Shown: positions 25,277 to 33,538, counted from the first letter of the stretch. The stretch: 38,028 nt of DNA from Actinomycetota bacterium (GCA_003140175.1 PLJD01000027.1:151-38178); one strand, 5' to 3'. The notes: generated by a model from the sequence alone, not told the origin. Translations and numbers: made by a program.

Positions 25277-26190
25277 CACCGCTCCGCGCCGGCGAGGAGC
25301 CCGAGGAACGCGTCCTCGAGGCGATGCTGGGACTCGACGGTGTCGACACCGACGTTGGCGTGCACGAGGGACGCGACGAGCTCGGAGCGGCGCACACCGT
25401 CGAGCTCCACGACGAGGCCGGGGTCCTGGTCTCGCACCGACCGCACGCCGGCGTGCGACGAGAGGATTTGCCGGGCGCGCGCGAGGTCGTCCACCTCGAA
25501 GTACACCGAGCTGGTGGCGGCGGTGAGCTCAGCGAGCGTCCCCGCGGCGACGAGATGGCCCCGGTCCATGACCACCACGTGGCTGCACACCTGCTCGACC
25601 TCGCCCAGCAGGTGGCTGGAGAGCAAGATGGTCACCCCGCGGCTCGACAGGCGCCCGAGCAGCTGGCGGATCTCGCGCATCTCGGCGGGGTCGAGGCCGT
25701 TGGTCGGTTCGTCGAGGACCATCACGTCGGGGCGTCCGAGCAGCGCCCGGGCGACCCCGAGGCGCTGGCGCATCCCTTGCGAATAGGTCTTGACCTTGCG
25801 GTGGACGGCGTCGCCGAGGCCGGCGATGGCGAGCGCCTCCTCGACGTTGGCCTGCGCGAAGTCGCCGCCCGCCTCTTGCCAGTGCAGCTCCAGGTTGCGG
25901 ATCCCCGACAAGAACGGCACGAAGTCGGCGTGCTCGATCATCGTGCCGCACCGCGCGAGGACGGGGTTGCTGGCCGTCATGGGCACGCCAAGCAGCGAGG
26001 CACGACCTTTCGTGGGGCGCAACAGCCCGACGAGGACGCGCAGCGTCGTGGTCTTACCGGCCCCGTTCGGGCCGAGCAGCCCGCACACCTCGCCGTGGCC
26101 GACCTGGAAGCTGAGATCGTCGACGGCCCGGACGCCGTCGAAGTCCTTCGTGAGGCCCACGACCTCGATCGCAGGGGGGGAGGAGGCCAT
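25276..26190 (-). CDS. ABC transporter ATP-binding protein
   Basis: A 304-residue ATPase of the multidrug/antibiotic exporter class (CcmA/DrrA-like). Walker A GPNGAGKTTTLR (39-50), signature YSQGMRQRLGVA, Walker B VMVLDEPTNGLDP, switch His in LLSSHLL. A C-terminal region of about 80 residues follows the core, as in DrrA-type proteins. The ATG lies nine bases after TACTCT, so the mRNA is probably almost leaderless. Divergent from hisH across 164 bases. Substrate not predictable. Confidence 0.92.
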   Translation of the reverse strand: MASSPPAIEVVGLTKDFDGVRAVDDLSFQVGHGEVCGLLGPNGAGKTTTLRVLVGLLRPTKGRASLLGVPMTASNPVLARCGTMIEHADFVPFLSGIRNLELHWQEAGGDFAQANVEEALAIAGLGDAVHRKVKTYSQGMRQRLGVARALLGRPDVMVLDEPTNGLDPAEMREIRQLLGRLSSRGVTILLSSHLLGEVEQVCSHVVVMDRGHLVAAGTLAELTAATSSVYFEVDDLARARQILSSHAGVRSVRDQDPGLVVELDGVRRSELVASLVHANVGVDTVESQHRLEDAFLGLLAGAER

Positions 26191-26199
26191 CTGGCAGCG

Positions 26200-26205
26200 A
26201 GAGTA
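26200..26205 (-). promoter_or_regulatory. -10 element of ABC exporter operon
   Basis: TACTCT on the minus strand, nine bases before the ATPase ATG. Confidence 0.45.
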
Positions 26206-26235
26206 CCCGGCCGCATCGGCCGGTTGACGCTCGGC

Positions 26236-26251
26236 GGGTTAAGGAAAACCC
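26236..26251. repeat. inverted repeat in ABC/hisH intergenic region
   Basis: GGGTT, six bases, AACCC, in an unusually A-rich patch between the two divergent promoters. Possible operator; nothing identifies a protein. Confidence 0.25.
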
Positions 26252-26289
26252 AAAACCTGCACCGGACTCGACCGGGCGGTGCCCGGCGC

Positions 26290-26322
26290 CGCTTGCGTCA
26301 TGCTTACGTCACGTTTGCGTCA
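26290..26322 (+). repeat. three 11-bp direct repeats upstream of hisH
   Basis: CGCTTGCGTCA, TGCTTACGTCA, CGTTTGCGTCA in perfect head-to-tail register, giving CGTCAY every 11 bases. The array ends 19 bases before the hisH -10, so it covers the -35 region. Direct repeats at 11-bp period with a GTCA core are the form bound by OmpR/PhoB-family response regulators (the E. coli Pho box has TGTCA spaced by 11). The regulator is unknown. Confidence 0.75.
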
Positions 26323-26341
26323 CGGTCGCCCGGACGGTTCG

Positions 26342-26347
26342 TAGACT
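26342..26347 (+). promoter_or_regulatory. -10 element of hisH (leaderless)
   Basis: TAGACT, seven bases before the GTG start, which puts the predicted first transcribed base at or next to the start codon. Confidence 0.6.
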
Positions 26348-26354
26348 CGCGGCC

Positions 26355-26966
26355 GTGATCGGGGTCATCGACTACCGGGCCGGGAACGCGCCGAGCGTCG
26401 GCTACGCGCTCGCGCACCTGGGGCTCGAGCACCGGCTGGTGCGCGACGCGCCGGGGGTGCGGACCGCTGACCAGCTCGTGTTGCCCGGCGTCGGGGCCGC
26501 CGGGGCGACGCTGGACTCGCTGTACGAGGCGGACCTGGTCGATGTCCTGACTGAGCGGGTGCTCGGGGACCGGGTCCCGTTCCTTGGGATCTGCATCGGC
26601 CTCCAGGTGCTGTTCGAGCGGTCGGACGAAGGCGACGTCGAGTGCCTCGGCTGGGTGCCGGGGGTGGTGCGGCGGTTCCCGTCGTCGCTGCGGGTGCCCC
26701 AGATCGGCTGGAACACGGTGCGCCCGACGCGGGCGCACCCGGTGACCGACGGGCTCGTCGACCCGGCCCACTGCTACTTCGTGAACTCGTACTACTGCGA
26801 GCCGGCGGAGCCCGACGACGTCCTGGCAGTGACCGAGTACTCGACGGCGTTCTGCTCGGTCGTCGCCCGCCAGAACATCGTGGCCACCCAGTTCCACGCC
26901 GAGAAGAGCGGCCCGTTCGGCCTGGACCTGCTGGGACGCTTCGCCCGCTGGGAGCCTCGATGCTGA
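26355..26966 (+). CDS. hisH: HisH-like glutamine amidotransferase subunit
   Basis: A 203-residue class I glutaminase of the HisH type, which releases ammonia from glutamine for its synthase partner. The triad is intact: Cys80 in GICIGLQVLF, His181 and Glu183 in FHAEKSG; the oxyanion strand LPGVGAAGA (43-51) is present, as are GWVPGVVRRF and VPQIGWN. GTG at 26355 follows TAGACT by seven bases. The next gene overlaps by seven bases. No hisA, hisB or other histidine gene is adjacent. The partner is an unusual HisF, so the ammonia may serve another product. Confidence 0.85.
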   Translation: MIGVIDYRAGNAPSVGYALAHLGLEHRLVRDAPGVRTADQLVLPGVGAAGATLDSLYEADLVDVLTERVLGDRVPFLGICIGLQVLFERSDEGDVECLGWVPGVVRRFPSSLRVPQIGWNTVRPTRAHPVTDGLVDPAHCYFVNSYYCEPAEPDDVLAVTEYSTAFCSVVARQNIVATQFHAEKSGPFGLDLLGRFARWEPRC

Positions 26967-27805
26967 CCAAGCGGCTGATCGCCTGCTTCGACGTGGTACG
27001 AGGCCGGGTGACGAAGGCGCAGCAGTTCCAGGACAACATCGACGTCGCGGCCGCCGAGGAGCTCGCGACTCGCCTGTACGACGATCAGATCGACGAGATC
27101 GTGTTTTACGACATCACCGCGAGCGCCGAGCGGCGCAAGATCGATCTCGAGACGGTCCGGCGAGTCGCCCGGCACGTCTTCGTGCCGTTCACCGTGGGGG
27201 GCGGGATCCGCTCGGTCGACGACATGTTCGACGTGCTGAAGGCCGGCGCCGAGAAGATCAGCGTCGATTCGATGGCGGTACGCGACCCGTCGATCATCCA
27301 GCAGGGCGCCGCGGCGTTCGGTCGCCAGTGCATCGTGCTCAGCACCCAGGTCCAGGCGGTCGGGCGCCGCCCCGGGCTGCCCAGCGGCTACGAGGTGTTC
27401 ATCGACGGGGCCCGGAAGGCCACCGGGCTCGACGCGCTCGACTGGGTACGGCGCGGCGAGGACCTCGGCGCGGGCGAGGTCGTGGTGAACAGCATCGACC
27501 GGGACGGCACCGCGTCGGGCTACGACCTCGAGATCACCGCCGCGGTGGCCGACGCGGTGAACCTGCCCGTGATCGCCTCCGGCGGGGCGGGCACCGTCGA
27601 CCACGTGGTCGCGGGCCTCACCGCGGGCGGCGCCCAGGCCGCCATCATCAGCTCGATCCTGTACTCGCCGCGCTTTGACCGCAACGTCGGCGTCGAAGAG
27701 CTCAAGGTGGGGCTGACCGCGGCGGGGGTGGCGGTGCGGCCCTACGGCGCGGCGCCGAGCCGGGCGGGCGGCGCCGCCTCGACGTCGGAGCGCCCGAGCG
27801 ATTAG
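26960..27805 (+). CDS. HisF-like cyclase paralog lacking catalytic Asp130
   Basis: A 281-residue TIM barrel aligning without gaps to Thermotoga HisF over the first 130 residues. Asp11, Lys19, FDITAS-like YDITAS (50-55), FTVGGGI (77-83), Lys99, SIDRDGT and IASGGAG are present. Asp130, the second catalytic residue of imidazole glycerol phosphate synthase, is Gln130 (IVLSTQ where HisF has VVVAID); Asp98 is Glu, Asn103 is Asp, and the GDP motif near 30-32 is lost. A Gly/Ala/Ser tail of about 20 residues extends the C-terminus. ATG at 26960 has GGGAG five bases upstream and overlaps hisH by seven bases. It is probably a partner of the HisH-like protein with altered chemistry. Confidence 0.85.
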   Translation: MLTKRLIACFDVVRGRVTKAQQFQDNIDVAAAEELATRLYDDQIDEIVFYDITASAERRKIDLETVRRVARHVFVPFTVGGGIRSVDDMFDVLKAGAEKISVDSMAVRDPSIIQQGAAAFGRQCIVLSTQVQAVGRRPGLPSGYEVFIDGARKATGLDALDWVRRGEDLGAGEVVVNSIDRDGTASGYDLEITAAVADAVNLPVIASGGAGTVDHVVAGLTAGGAQAAIISSILYSPRFDRNVGVEELKVGLTAAGVAVRPYGAAPSRAGGAASTSERPSD

Positions 27806-28194
27806 GAGCGCTCGGCGGCGGCCGGCGAGGGGGCGACGTCCCAGTCGACCCGCGGCGCGTCAGCCCAGAGCCGATCGAGGTCGTAGTAGGCGCGGGTCTC
27901 GTCGACGAAGACGTGCACGACCACGTCGCCGTAGTCGAGGAGCACCCAGGTGGCGTCGTTGAGTCCCTCCACGCCGATCGGCTTCGACTCGTCGAAGGCG
28001 CGCATGGCCCGCTGCACCTCGTCGACGATGGTGCGGGTCAGGCGGGTGTTCGACGCGCTGACGAGCACGAACCAGTCGATGATGGCGATGATCTCGCCGA
28101 CCGCGAGGACCGCGACATCGGTGCCGTGCTTGTCGGCGGCGGCGTCCGCCGCGGTGCGAACCCGCGGGGAGAGGGCCGGAGAAGCGCCGCTCAA
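27802..28194 (-). CDS. rsfS: ribosomal silencing factor RsfS
   Basis: A 130-residue RsfS protein that binds L14 and blocks 30S-50S joining under starvation. Family core: DVAVLAVGEIIAIIDWFVLVSASN, VDEVQRAMRAF, GLNDATWVLLDYGDVVVHVFVDETRAYYDLDRLWADAP. The most likely start is TTG at 28194, with GGGA seven bases upstream; no in-frame ATG or GTG exists. It follows nadD on the same strand, the common actinobacterial pairing, and its last four bases overlap the end of the hisF-like gene on the other strand. Confidence 0.92.
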   Translation of the reverse strand: MSGASPALSPRVRTAADAAADKHGTDVAVLAVGEIIAIIDWFVLVSASNTRLTRTIVDEVQRAMRAFDESKPIGVEGLNDATWVLLDYGDVVVHVFVDETRAYYDLDRLWADAPRVDWDVAPSPAAAERS

Positions 28195-28243
28195 GAGGCG
28201 GTCCCAGCCTGCGAGTTGGTGATCGGGCGGGACGCCGTCGGCA

Positions 28244-28825
28244 TCACGGGGCAGTGTAGAGGCCGCGGGCTCGGATCTCCGCGATCACCGGGGCGGGGAG
28301 GAGCCCGTCGACCGGGCGGCCGGCCGCCAGCCGGGTCCGCAGGTCGCTCGACGAGACGTCCAGGCGCGGGATCGACAGCCGTTCGAACCGCCATCCCGGG
28401 CCGGGCGGCTCGGCGTGCGAGTCACCGGCGCGCTCGACGACCACGACGGTGGCCAGGTCGCGCGTCTCGTCGAGGCGCTTCCAGGTCGGCATGTTCGCCA
28501 CCGCGTCCGCACCCAGCAGCAGAAAGAACGAGCGGTCGGGTGCGGCGAGCGTCTCGAGCGTGTCGGCGGTGACCGACGGCCCGGACCGTTCGACCTCGAC
28601 ACCGGACGCTTCGATCCCCTCCAGCCCGGCCACCGCGGCGCGGACCAGGGCCAGGCGGTCGGCGCCGGACGCAACGACCTGGCCCCGCTTCTGCCAGGGA
28701 TCGCCGGCGACGACGAGCAGCACCCGGTCGAGGCGCAGCGCGGCTCGGGCATCGACGGCGGTCACGACGTGGCCGACGTGGACCGGGTCGAACGTGCCGC
28801 CGAGCACGCCGATGCGCTCCCCCAC
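28244..28825 (-). CDS. nadD: nicotinate-nucleotide adenylyltransferase
   Basis: A 193-residue NadD of NAD biosynthesis (NaMN to deamido-NAD). The nucleotidyltransferase motif is GGTFDPVHVGH; FLLLGADAVANMPTW and the C-terminal DVSSSDLRTRLAAGRPVDGLLP (ISSTxxR-type) are present. GTG at 28825 is preceded by TACACT six bases upstream. The long open frame upstream (to 29503) is antisense to the ACT-domain gene and rejected. Confidence 0.94.
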   Translation of the reverse strand: MGERIGVLGGTFDPVHVGHVVTAVDARAALRLDRVLLVVAGDPWQKRGQVVASGADRLALVRAAVAGLEGIEASGVEVERSGPSVTADTLETLAAPDRSFFLLLGADAVANMPTWKRLDETRDLATVVVVERAGDSHAEPPGPGWRFERLSIPRLDVSSSDLRTRLAAGRPVDGLLPAPVIAEIRARGLYTAP

Positions 28826-28831
28826 CTCTCC

Positions 28832-28893
28832 AGTGTACGAGCGGCCCGGCGTCACGATCCCGTAACACGGCGGACTCGACGGCATCGTAGGGT
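28832..28893. promoter_or_regulatory. divergent leaderless promoters of nadD and ACT-domain gene
   Basis: TACACT on the minus strand at 28837-28832, six bases before the nadD GTG, and TAGGGT on the plus strand at 28888-28893, eight bases before the GTG of the ACT-domain gene. The -10 boxes face away from each other with 50 bases between, so the two -35 regions must overlap or abut. Confidence 0.55.
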
Positions 28894-28901
28894 GGTCGAT
28901 T

Positions 28902-29606
28902 GTGGAGGCGCCCACGACGACCGGCGCGGCCGGCCCGGTCGAGCCCGGCGAGCGGCCCGGCGCCGCGCACATCCTCGTGCGCGTCTGGCTCCCCGACCGG
29001 CCCGGTGCGCTGGGGCTGGTCGCGTCTCGGATCGGTGCCGTGGGTGGCGACATCGTGGGGATCGACGTGCTCGAGCGCGGCGCCGACGTCGCGGTCGACG
29101 AGTTCGCGGTCGAGCTGGGCAGCCTCGACGTCGTGGAGCTGCTGGTGCGGGAGGTCGAGGAGGTCGACGGCGCGTCCGTCGAGGAAGTGCGGGTCGTCGG
29201 CGCGTTCCCCGACCCGCGCCTCGACGCGCTCGAGTCCGCCACCGCGCTGTGCCGGGCCGATTCGGTCGGCGATCTGCACGAGGCGCTCGTCGTCTTGACC
29301 CGCCGGGAGTTCCTCGCCGATTGGGCCGCGCTGCTCGAGGGCGAGGGCCTGTCCGTCGCCGACGGTGAGGGCCACCCGACGACCGAGATGCTCTTCGCAC
29401 TCGCGGCGGGGACCGCGGCGTCGCCGTTGGTCGCCGACGGCACCACCGGCCCCGACGATCTGGCGGTGGCGATCCTCGACGGACACGACGCGACGTTGCT
29501 CATCGGGCGCGAGGGTCGACCGTTCCGACGCCGCGAACGAGTTCAGCTGCGAGCGTTGACCCGCATCGCCGACCGGGCCTGGACCCTGCTCGGCGCCCCG
29601 GCCTGA
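28902..29606 (+). CDS. ACT-domain protein
   Basis: A 234-residue protein. Residues 23-100 form an ACT domain (HILVRVWLPDRPGALGLVASRIGAVGGDIVGIDVLERG), a ligand-binding regulatory fold usually sensing amino acids. The C-terminal half contains ADGTTGPDDLAVAILDGHDATLLIGREGRPFRRRERVQLRALTRIADRAW, with a GAF-like look, but I cannot name it. Located opposite nadD, with its own promoter. The ligand is not predictable; no DNA-binding domain is seen, so it may act through a partner. Confidence 0.75.
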   Translation: MEAPTTTGAAGPVEPGERPGAAHILVRVWLPDRPGALGLVASRIGAVGGDIVGIDVLERGADVAVDEFAVELGSLDVVELLVREVEEVDGASVEEVRVVGAFPDPRLDALESATALCRADSVGDLHEALVVLTRREFLADWAALLEGEGLSVADGEGHPTTEMLFALAAGTAASPLVADGTTGPDDLAVAILDGHDATLLIGREGRPFRRRERVQLRALTRIADRAWTLLGAPA

Positions 29607-29710
29607 CCAGCCGACGGGCCGAGCCCGCGCCGCGTCGGATGGTGGCGTCGGCCGGGGGATCGAGCTGGGCCGGCGACGTGGGAACGGGTCCGGCACACCG
29701 CCGGGTCGGC

Positions 29711-31132
29711 TCAGCCGTCGGCGATGGCGGTGACGAACCGCTCGAGCTGACGGAGGTTGCGGCACTCGTAGGCGCCGTCGCAGAACGACGCGTAGTCGGC
29801 CATGATCGAGTCGCCGGTGTCCCAGTAGCCGCGGGGCTCGGGGTTGAGCCAGTACACGTGGCGGGCCCGTTCGCGCAGGGAGCCGAGCACCCAGGCTTGG
29901 GAGGCGTGGTAGTTGTTGCGGGCGTCGCCGAGGAAGATCAGCGAGGTCTTCTTGGTGACCTCGCGCTCGTGACGGTCGTGGAACGCACTGAAGGCGTGCC
30001 CGTAGTCGGAGTGCCCGTCGACCCAGACCACGTCGGCCTCGGTGTTGACCCGGTGGACCGCGTCGGTGACGTCGTCGGAGTCCTGGAAGAACCGGGTGAC
30101 CTCGTCGATGCCGTCGATGAACACCCAGGAGCGGACCTTCGAGAACTGGCTCGCCATCGCGTACACGAACTGCAGCGTGAAGCGGGCGAAGCTCGCCACC
30201 GACCCCGAGATGTCGGCCACGACCATGATCTCGGGACGCGAGGGGTGCGGGTGACGGAACTTCGGCTCCGCGGGGACACCGCCGTAGGAGAGGGACGCTC
30301 GGACGGTCTTTCGGAAGTCGAGGCTGCCGCGGTGGCGGCGCCGACGCCGCTGGGCGAGCCGGGCGGCGAGCGACCGGGTGAGCGGGTAGATCGCCCGCTG
30401 GAGCGCCAGCATCTCCTCGCGCGAGGCGTGCATGAAGTCCACGTCTTCGGGGAGCGGCTTGCGCAACGTGCGGGCCATGGCCTCGACGCCCCGGTCAGCG
30501 ACCAGCCGGCGCCGAATCTCGGACTCGATGAGCTCGCGCAGCTCCCGCAGGCGGGTCTGGAACTCCTCTGCTTGGAGCCGGGCGGCGAGCGCGTCGGCGG
30601 GCACGTCCCCTTCCTCCCGGGCGCGTCCCACGAGTCGGGCGGAGAGTTCGTCGAGGTCGAGCTGACGCAGCGTCCGGTAGAGGTAGTAGGTGCCGCCGAC
30701 CGGACGGCCGGGTTCCATGCCGGCGAACTGCGACACGGCGGCGGCGGCGAGGCGTCGCAGCTCGTCGCGGTCCATCGTCATGAGCGCGGTGAGGAGCATC
30801 TCCGCCAGCTCCTCGCGGCTCAGCTCCCCGCCTGCTCCCCCGCCCGAGGCCTCGCCTTGCTGGCCGAGCAGCGCTTCCCATTCCTCGGCGTTCGGGTCTT
30901 CGGCGTCCACCCCGCGGCTGTAGAGCGAGAAGTAGACGTCGAAGACGGTGTCGAAGGCTGGCCGGTGGCGGTGGTGCTTGACGAGGGTGGCGCCGAGCGC
31001 GGCCTTGAAGACCTCTCGGTCGCTGATGTCGAGGTGCTCGAGAGCGCGCATGGCGTCAAGGTTCTCGGTCATCGAGACCGGCAGTCCGGCGTCGCGCAGC
31101 TCGTGGACGAAGCCCTGGAGGACGTCGAGCAT
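29711..31132 (-). CDS. CoxE-like VWA domain protein
   Basis: A 473-residue protein. An N-terminal helical region (FVHELRDAGLPVSMTENLDAMRAL) and a long Arg/Glu-rich middle lead to a C-terminal von Willebrand A domain with a complete MIDAS DISGS (307-311). This is the CoxE/VWA partner of MoxR ATPases. The ATG overlaps the MoxR stop by one base (TAATG). Such pairs act as metal-dependent chaperones or enzyme activators. CoxE got its name from CO dehydrogenase clusters, but no cox structural genes occur here; in mycobacteria a similar pair lies between proA and nadD, as here. Confidence 0.87.
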   Translation of the reverse strand: MLDVLQGFVHELRDAGLPVSMTENLDAMRALEHLDISDREVFKAALGATLVKHHRHRPAFDTVFDVYFSLYSRGVDAEDPNAEEWEALLGQQGEASGGGAGGELSREELAEMLLTALMTMDRDELRRLAAAAVSQFAGMEPGRPVGGTYYLYRTLRQLDLDELSARLVGRAREEGDVPADALAARLQAEEFQTRLRELRELIESEIRRRLVADRGVEAMARTLRKPLPEDVDFMHASREEMLALQRAIYPLTRSLAARLAQRRRRRHRGSLDFRKTVRASLSYGGVPAEPKFRHPHPSRPEIMVVADISGSVASFARFTLQFVYAMASQFSKVRSWVFIDGIDEVTRFFQDSDDVTDAVHRVNTEADVVWVDGHSDYGHAFSAFHDRHEREVTKKTSLIFLGDARNNYHASQAWVLGSLRERARHVYWLNPEPRGYWDTGDSIMADYASFCDGAYECRNLRQLERFVTAIADG

Positions 31133-32010
31133 TAGGGGGTGTCGCCGGCCGGCACGAGCTCCTTGCGGGCCTTGAGGATGTCCGACTGATACTTGAGCAG
31201 CACGTGGAGCGTCTCGCCGATGATCTCGGGCGAGATCTCCGACGTTCCGAGGTACAGCAGCGTGCGGGCCCAGTCGATGGTCTCGGAGATCGAGGGGGCC
31301 TTCTTCAGCTCGAGCTCGCGGATCGAGCGCACGACCCGGGCGACCTGCTCGGCGAGTTCGTCGTCGATCTCGGGTACCCGGACGCGCACGATGTCTTTCT
31401 CGCGCTCGAGGTCGGGGTAGTCGATGTGGAGGTAGAGGCAGCGTCGCTTCAGCGCTTCGGAGAGCTCCCGGGTGTTGTTGGACGTCAGCACCACGAGGGG
31501 GCGCTGCGTGCCGACGATCGTGCCGAGCTCGGGGATCGAGACTTGGAAGTCGGAGAGGACCTCGAGGAGCAGTGCCTCGGTCTCGATCTCGACTCGGTCG
31601 ACCTCGTCGATGAGCAGCACAATCGGCTCCTCAGCGCGGATCGCTTCGAGGAGGGGGCGGGTGAGCAGGAACGGCTCGGAGAAGATGTCGGATTCCACGT
31701 CGGCCCACGCCGTCTCGTGCTCGCGGTCGGACTGGATGCGCAGCAGCTGCTTCTTGTAGTTCCATTCGTAGAGGGCTTTCGCCTCATCGAGGCCCTCGTA
31801 GCACTGGAGCCGGATCAGGCGACTGCCGGTGGAGCGGCTGAGCGCCTTCGCCAGCTCGGTCTTGCCGACCCCGGCTGGCCCTTCGACGAGGACCGGTTTC
31901 TCGAGGCGGTCGGCGAGGAACACGACGCCGGCGATGGTCGCGTCGGCGAGGTAATCGACGCCCCGGAGCCGCTGGACGACCTCGTCGACGGACGCGAAGC
32001 GAGTCGCCAT
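31132..32010 (-). CDS. MoxR family AAA ATPase
   Basis: A 292-residue AAA+ ATPase. Walker A GPAGVGKT (44-51), Walker B VLLIDEVDR, sensor 1 LTSNNTRE, arginine finger region LKRRCLYLHI. It has a CoxD-like appearance. MoxR proteins remodel a client together with a VWA protein; the VWA gene follows with one-base overlap. The ATG overlaps the proA stop by one base (TGATG), so proA-moxR-VWA is one translation unit. The client is unknown. Confidence 0.92.
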   Translation of the reverse strand: MATRFASVDEVVQRLRGVDYLADATIAGVVFLADRLEKPVLVEGPAGVGKTELAKALSRSTGSRLIRLQCYEGLDEAKALYEWNYKKQLLRIQSDREHETAWADVESDIFSEPFLLTRPLLEAIRAEEPIVLLIDEVDRVEIETEALLLEVLSDFQVSIPELGTIVGTQRPLVVLTSNNTRELSEALKRRCLYLHIDYPDLEREKDIVRVRVPEIDDELAEQVARVVRSIRELELKKAPSISETIDWARTLLYLGTSEISPEIIGETLHVLLKYQSDILKARKELVPAGDTP

Positions 32011-33260
32011 CAGTCGACCACCTGGCCGTCGCCCCAGACCTCGGTGCGGTACGTGGTCAGCTCGCGCAGACCCATCGGGCCGCGGGCGTGAAGCTTCTGG
32101 GTGGAGATCCCGATCTCGGCTCCGAAGCCGAAGCGCTCACCGTCGGTGAAACGCGTCGACGCGTTGACGATCACGACGCCGGCGTCGACTTCGCGCGTGA
32201 AGCGGCGGGCCGCGCCCAAGTCGCGGGTGACGATGGCTTCGGTGTGGCCGGAGCCGAACCGGTTGACGTGCTCGATGGCGGCGTCGAGCGACGGGGCGAC
32301 CGCCACGGTCATGCGCAGGCCGAGGAACTCGCGGGCGAAGTCGTCGTCGGTGGCGAGCGCGAGTCCGGCCCGAAGCCGACGGGCTGCGGCGTCGCCGAGA
32401 AGCTCGACGCCGTGCGCCTCGAGCACGTCACAGACCTGGGGTAGGAACTGCCCGGCGACCGCCTCGTGGACAACGAGCGATTCGGCGGCGTTGCACACCC
32501 CCGGCCGGTTGGTCTTGGCGTTGACGACGATGGCGAGGGCCTGGTCGAGGTCGGCCGCCGCGTCGACGTAGACATGGCAGTTGCCGTCCCCGTCGATGAT
32601 GACGGGAACGGTCGCGTGTTCGCGGACGCTGGCGATGAGCGCCGCGCCACCGCGGGGGATGAGGCAGTCCACCGAGTCGGTGAGGCGCATGAGCTCGACC
32701 GCGGCGTCGTGGGAGGGATCGTCGACGAGCTGCACCGTGTCAGCGGGCAGACCCGCTTTGGCGACGCCGTCGCGCAGCGCCTCGACCAGAACCCGGTTCG
32801 AGCGCTGCGCGCTCGAGGAGCCGCGCAGCAGCACCGCGTTGCCCGACTTGACGCAGATGGCGGCGGCGTCGGTCGTGACGTTGGGGCGGTTCTCGTAGAT
32901 GACCGCCACCACGCCGAGAGGGACCCGCACCCGCCGCAGCTCGAGGCCGTTGGGCCGTTCCCACCCGTCGAGGACCTCCCCCACCGGGTCGGGCAGGCCC
33001 GCCACCTGGCGCAGTCCGCTCGCCATCGCCTCCAGGCGCTCGTCGCTGAGCCCCAGCCGGTCGAGGGAGCCCGCCTCGAGCCCGGCCGCCTCGGCCGCGG
33101 CGACGTCGGCCGCGTTGGCCTCGAGGATCTCGGGGGCCCGCTCCAGGATCAGGGCGGCCGAGGCGATGAGGGCGGCTTCCCGGTCACCCGACGAGGCGCG
33201 CAGCAGCTGACGGGACGCGGTCGTGGCGCGGCGACCCAGCTCGGCGACGTCGGCGGACAC
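32010..33260 (-). CDS. proA: glutamate-5-semialdehyde dehydrogenase
   Basis: A 416-residue ProA, second step of proline synthesis. Motifs: [36 protein letters not shown], the catalytic Cys in [33 protein letters not shown] and the C-terminal [36 protein letters not shown] at 33260 was chosen over ATG at 33302 because TACACT lies seven bases before it and it gives normal ProA length; the extra residues from 33302 have no family match. Confidence 0.95.
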   Translation of the reverse strand: MSADVAELGRRATTASRQLLRASSGDREAALIASAALILERAPEILEANAADVAAAEAAGLEAGSLDRLGLSDERLEAMASGLRQVAGLPDPVGEVLDGWERPNGLELRRVRVPLGVVAVIYENRPNVTTDAAAICVKSGNAVLLRGSSSAQRSNRVLVEALRDGVAKAGLPADTVQLVDDPSHDAAVELMRLTDSVDCLIPRGGAALIASVREHATVPVIIDGDGNCHVYVDAAADLDQALAIVVNAKTNRPGVCNAAESLVVHEAVAGQFLPQVCDVLEAHGVELLGDAAARRLRAGLALATDDDFAREFLGLRMTVAVAPSLDAAIEHVNRFGSGHTEAIVTRDLGAARRFTREVDAGVVIVNASTRFTDGERFGFGAEIGISTQKLHARGPMGLRELTTYRTEVWGDGQVVD

Positions 33261-33267
33261 GCCGAGG

Positions 33268-33273
33268 AGTGTA
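33268..33273 (-). promoter_or_regulatory. -10 element of proA operon (leaderless)
   Basis: TACACT on the minus strand, seven bases before the proA GTG; identical to the nadD hexamer. Confidence 0.6.
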
Positions 33274-33507
33274 CTGGCGGCCCTTGGAGGGCCCTCAGCC
33301 ATTGCCCGCACCGCGCGGCCCGGTCCGTGCCCGGATACGGGAGGGCCGCGAGGCCGCGCCCTGACGGTGCTCCGCCGGCGCAGGCCTCGCGCCTCGCTCC
33401 CGCTACGCGCCGGCCGTTGGAGCCCCCGGAAGCCGGTGGCTCTCCCCCCGTCGACCGACGACGAGTGGGGGAAGTGTGTCCTGTGTCACGCCCGGGCGCA
33501 AGGGCAA

Positions 33508-33531
33508 CCCGCGAGTTTTTTGTGCCGCGGG
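33508..33531 (-). terminator. hairpin after proB
   Basis: CCCGCG, twelve-base loop, CGCGGG, beginning eight bases after the proB stop. The loop is A-rich on the proB transcript (T-rich on the plus strand). No U-run follows. The rest of the proB-proA gap (33274-33507) holds no gene that I can support. Confidence 0.35.
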
Positions 33532-33538
33532 CGGAGCC

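Noticed and set aside
28826-29503. N-terminal extension of nadD
   Set aside because: Ser/Thr/Pro-rich shadow of the ACT-domain gene on the other strand; nadD starts at the GTG at 28825.
33469-33500. CxxCH heme-like motif (CVLCH) in a plus-strand frame of the proB-proA gap
   Set aside because: Short frame without signal peptide or any other cytochrome feature; a chance pattern.
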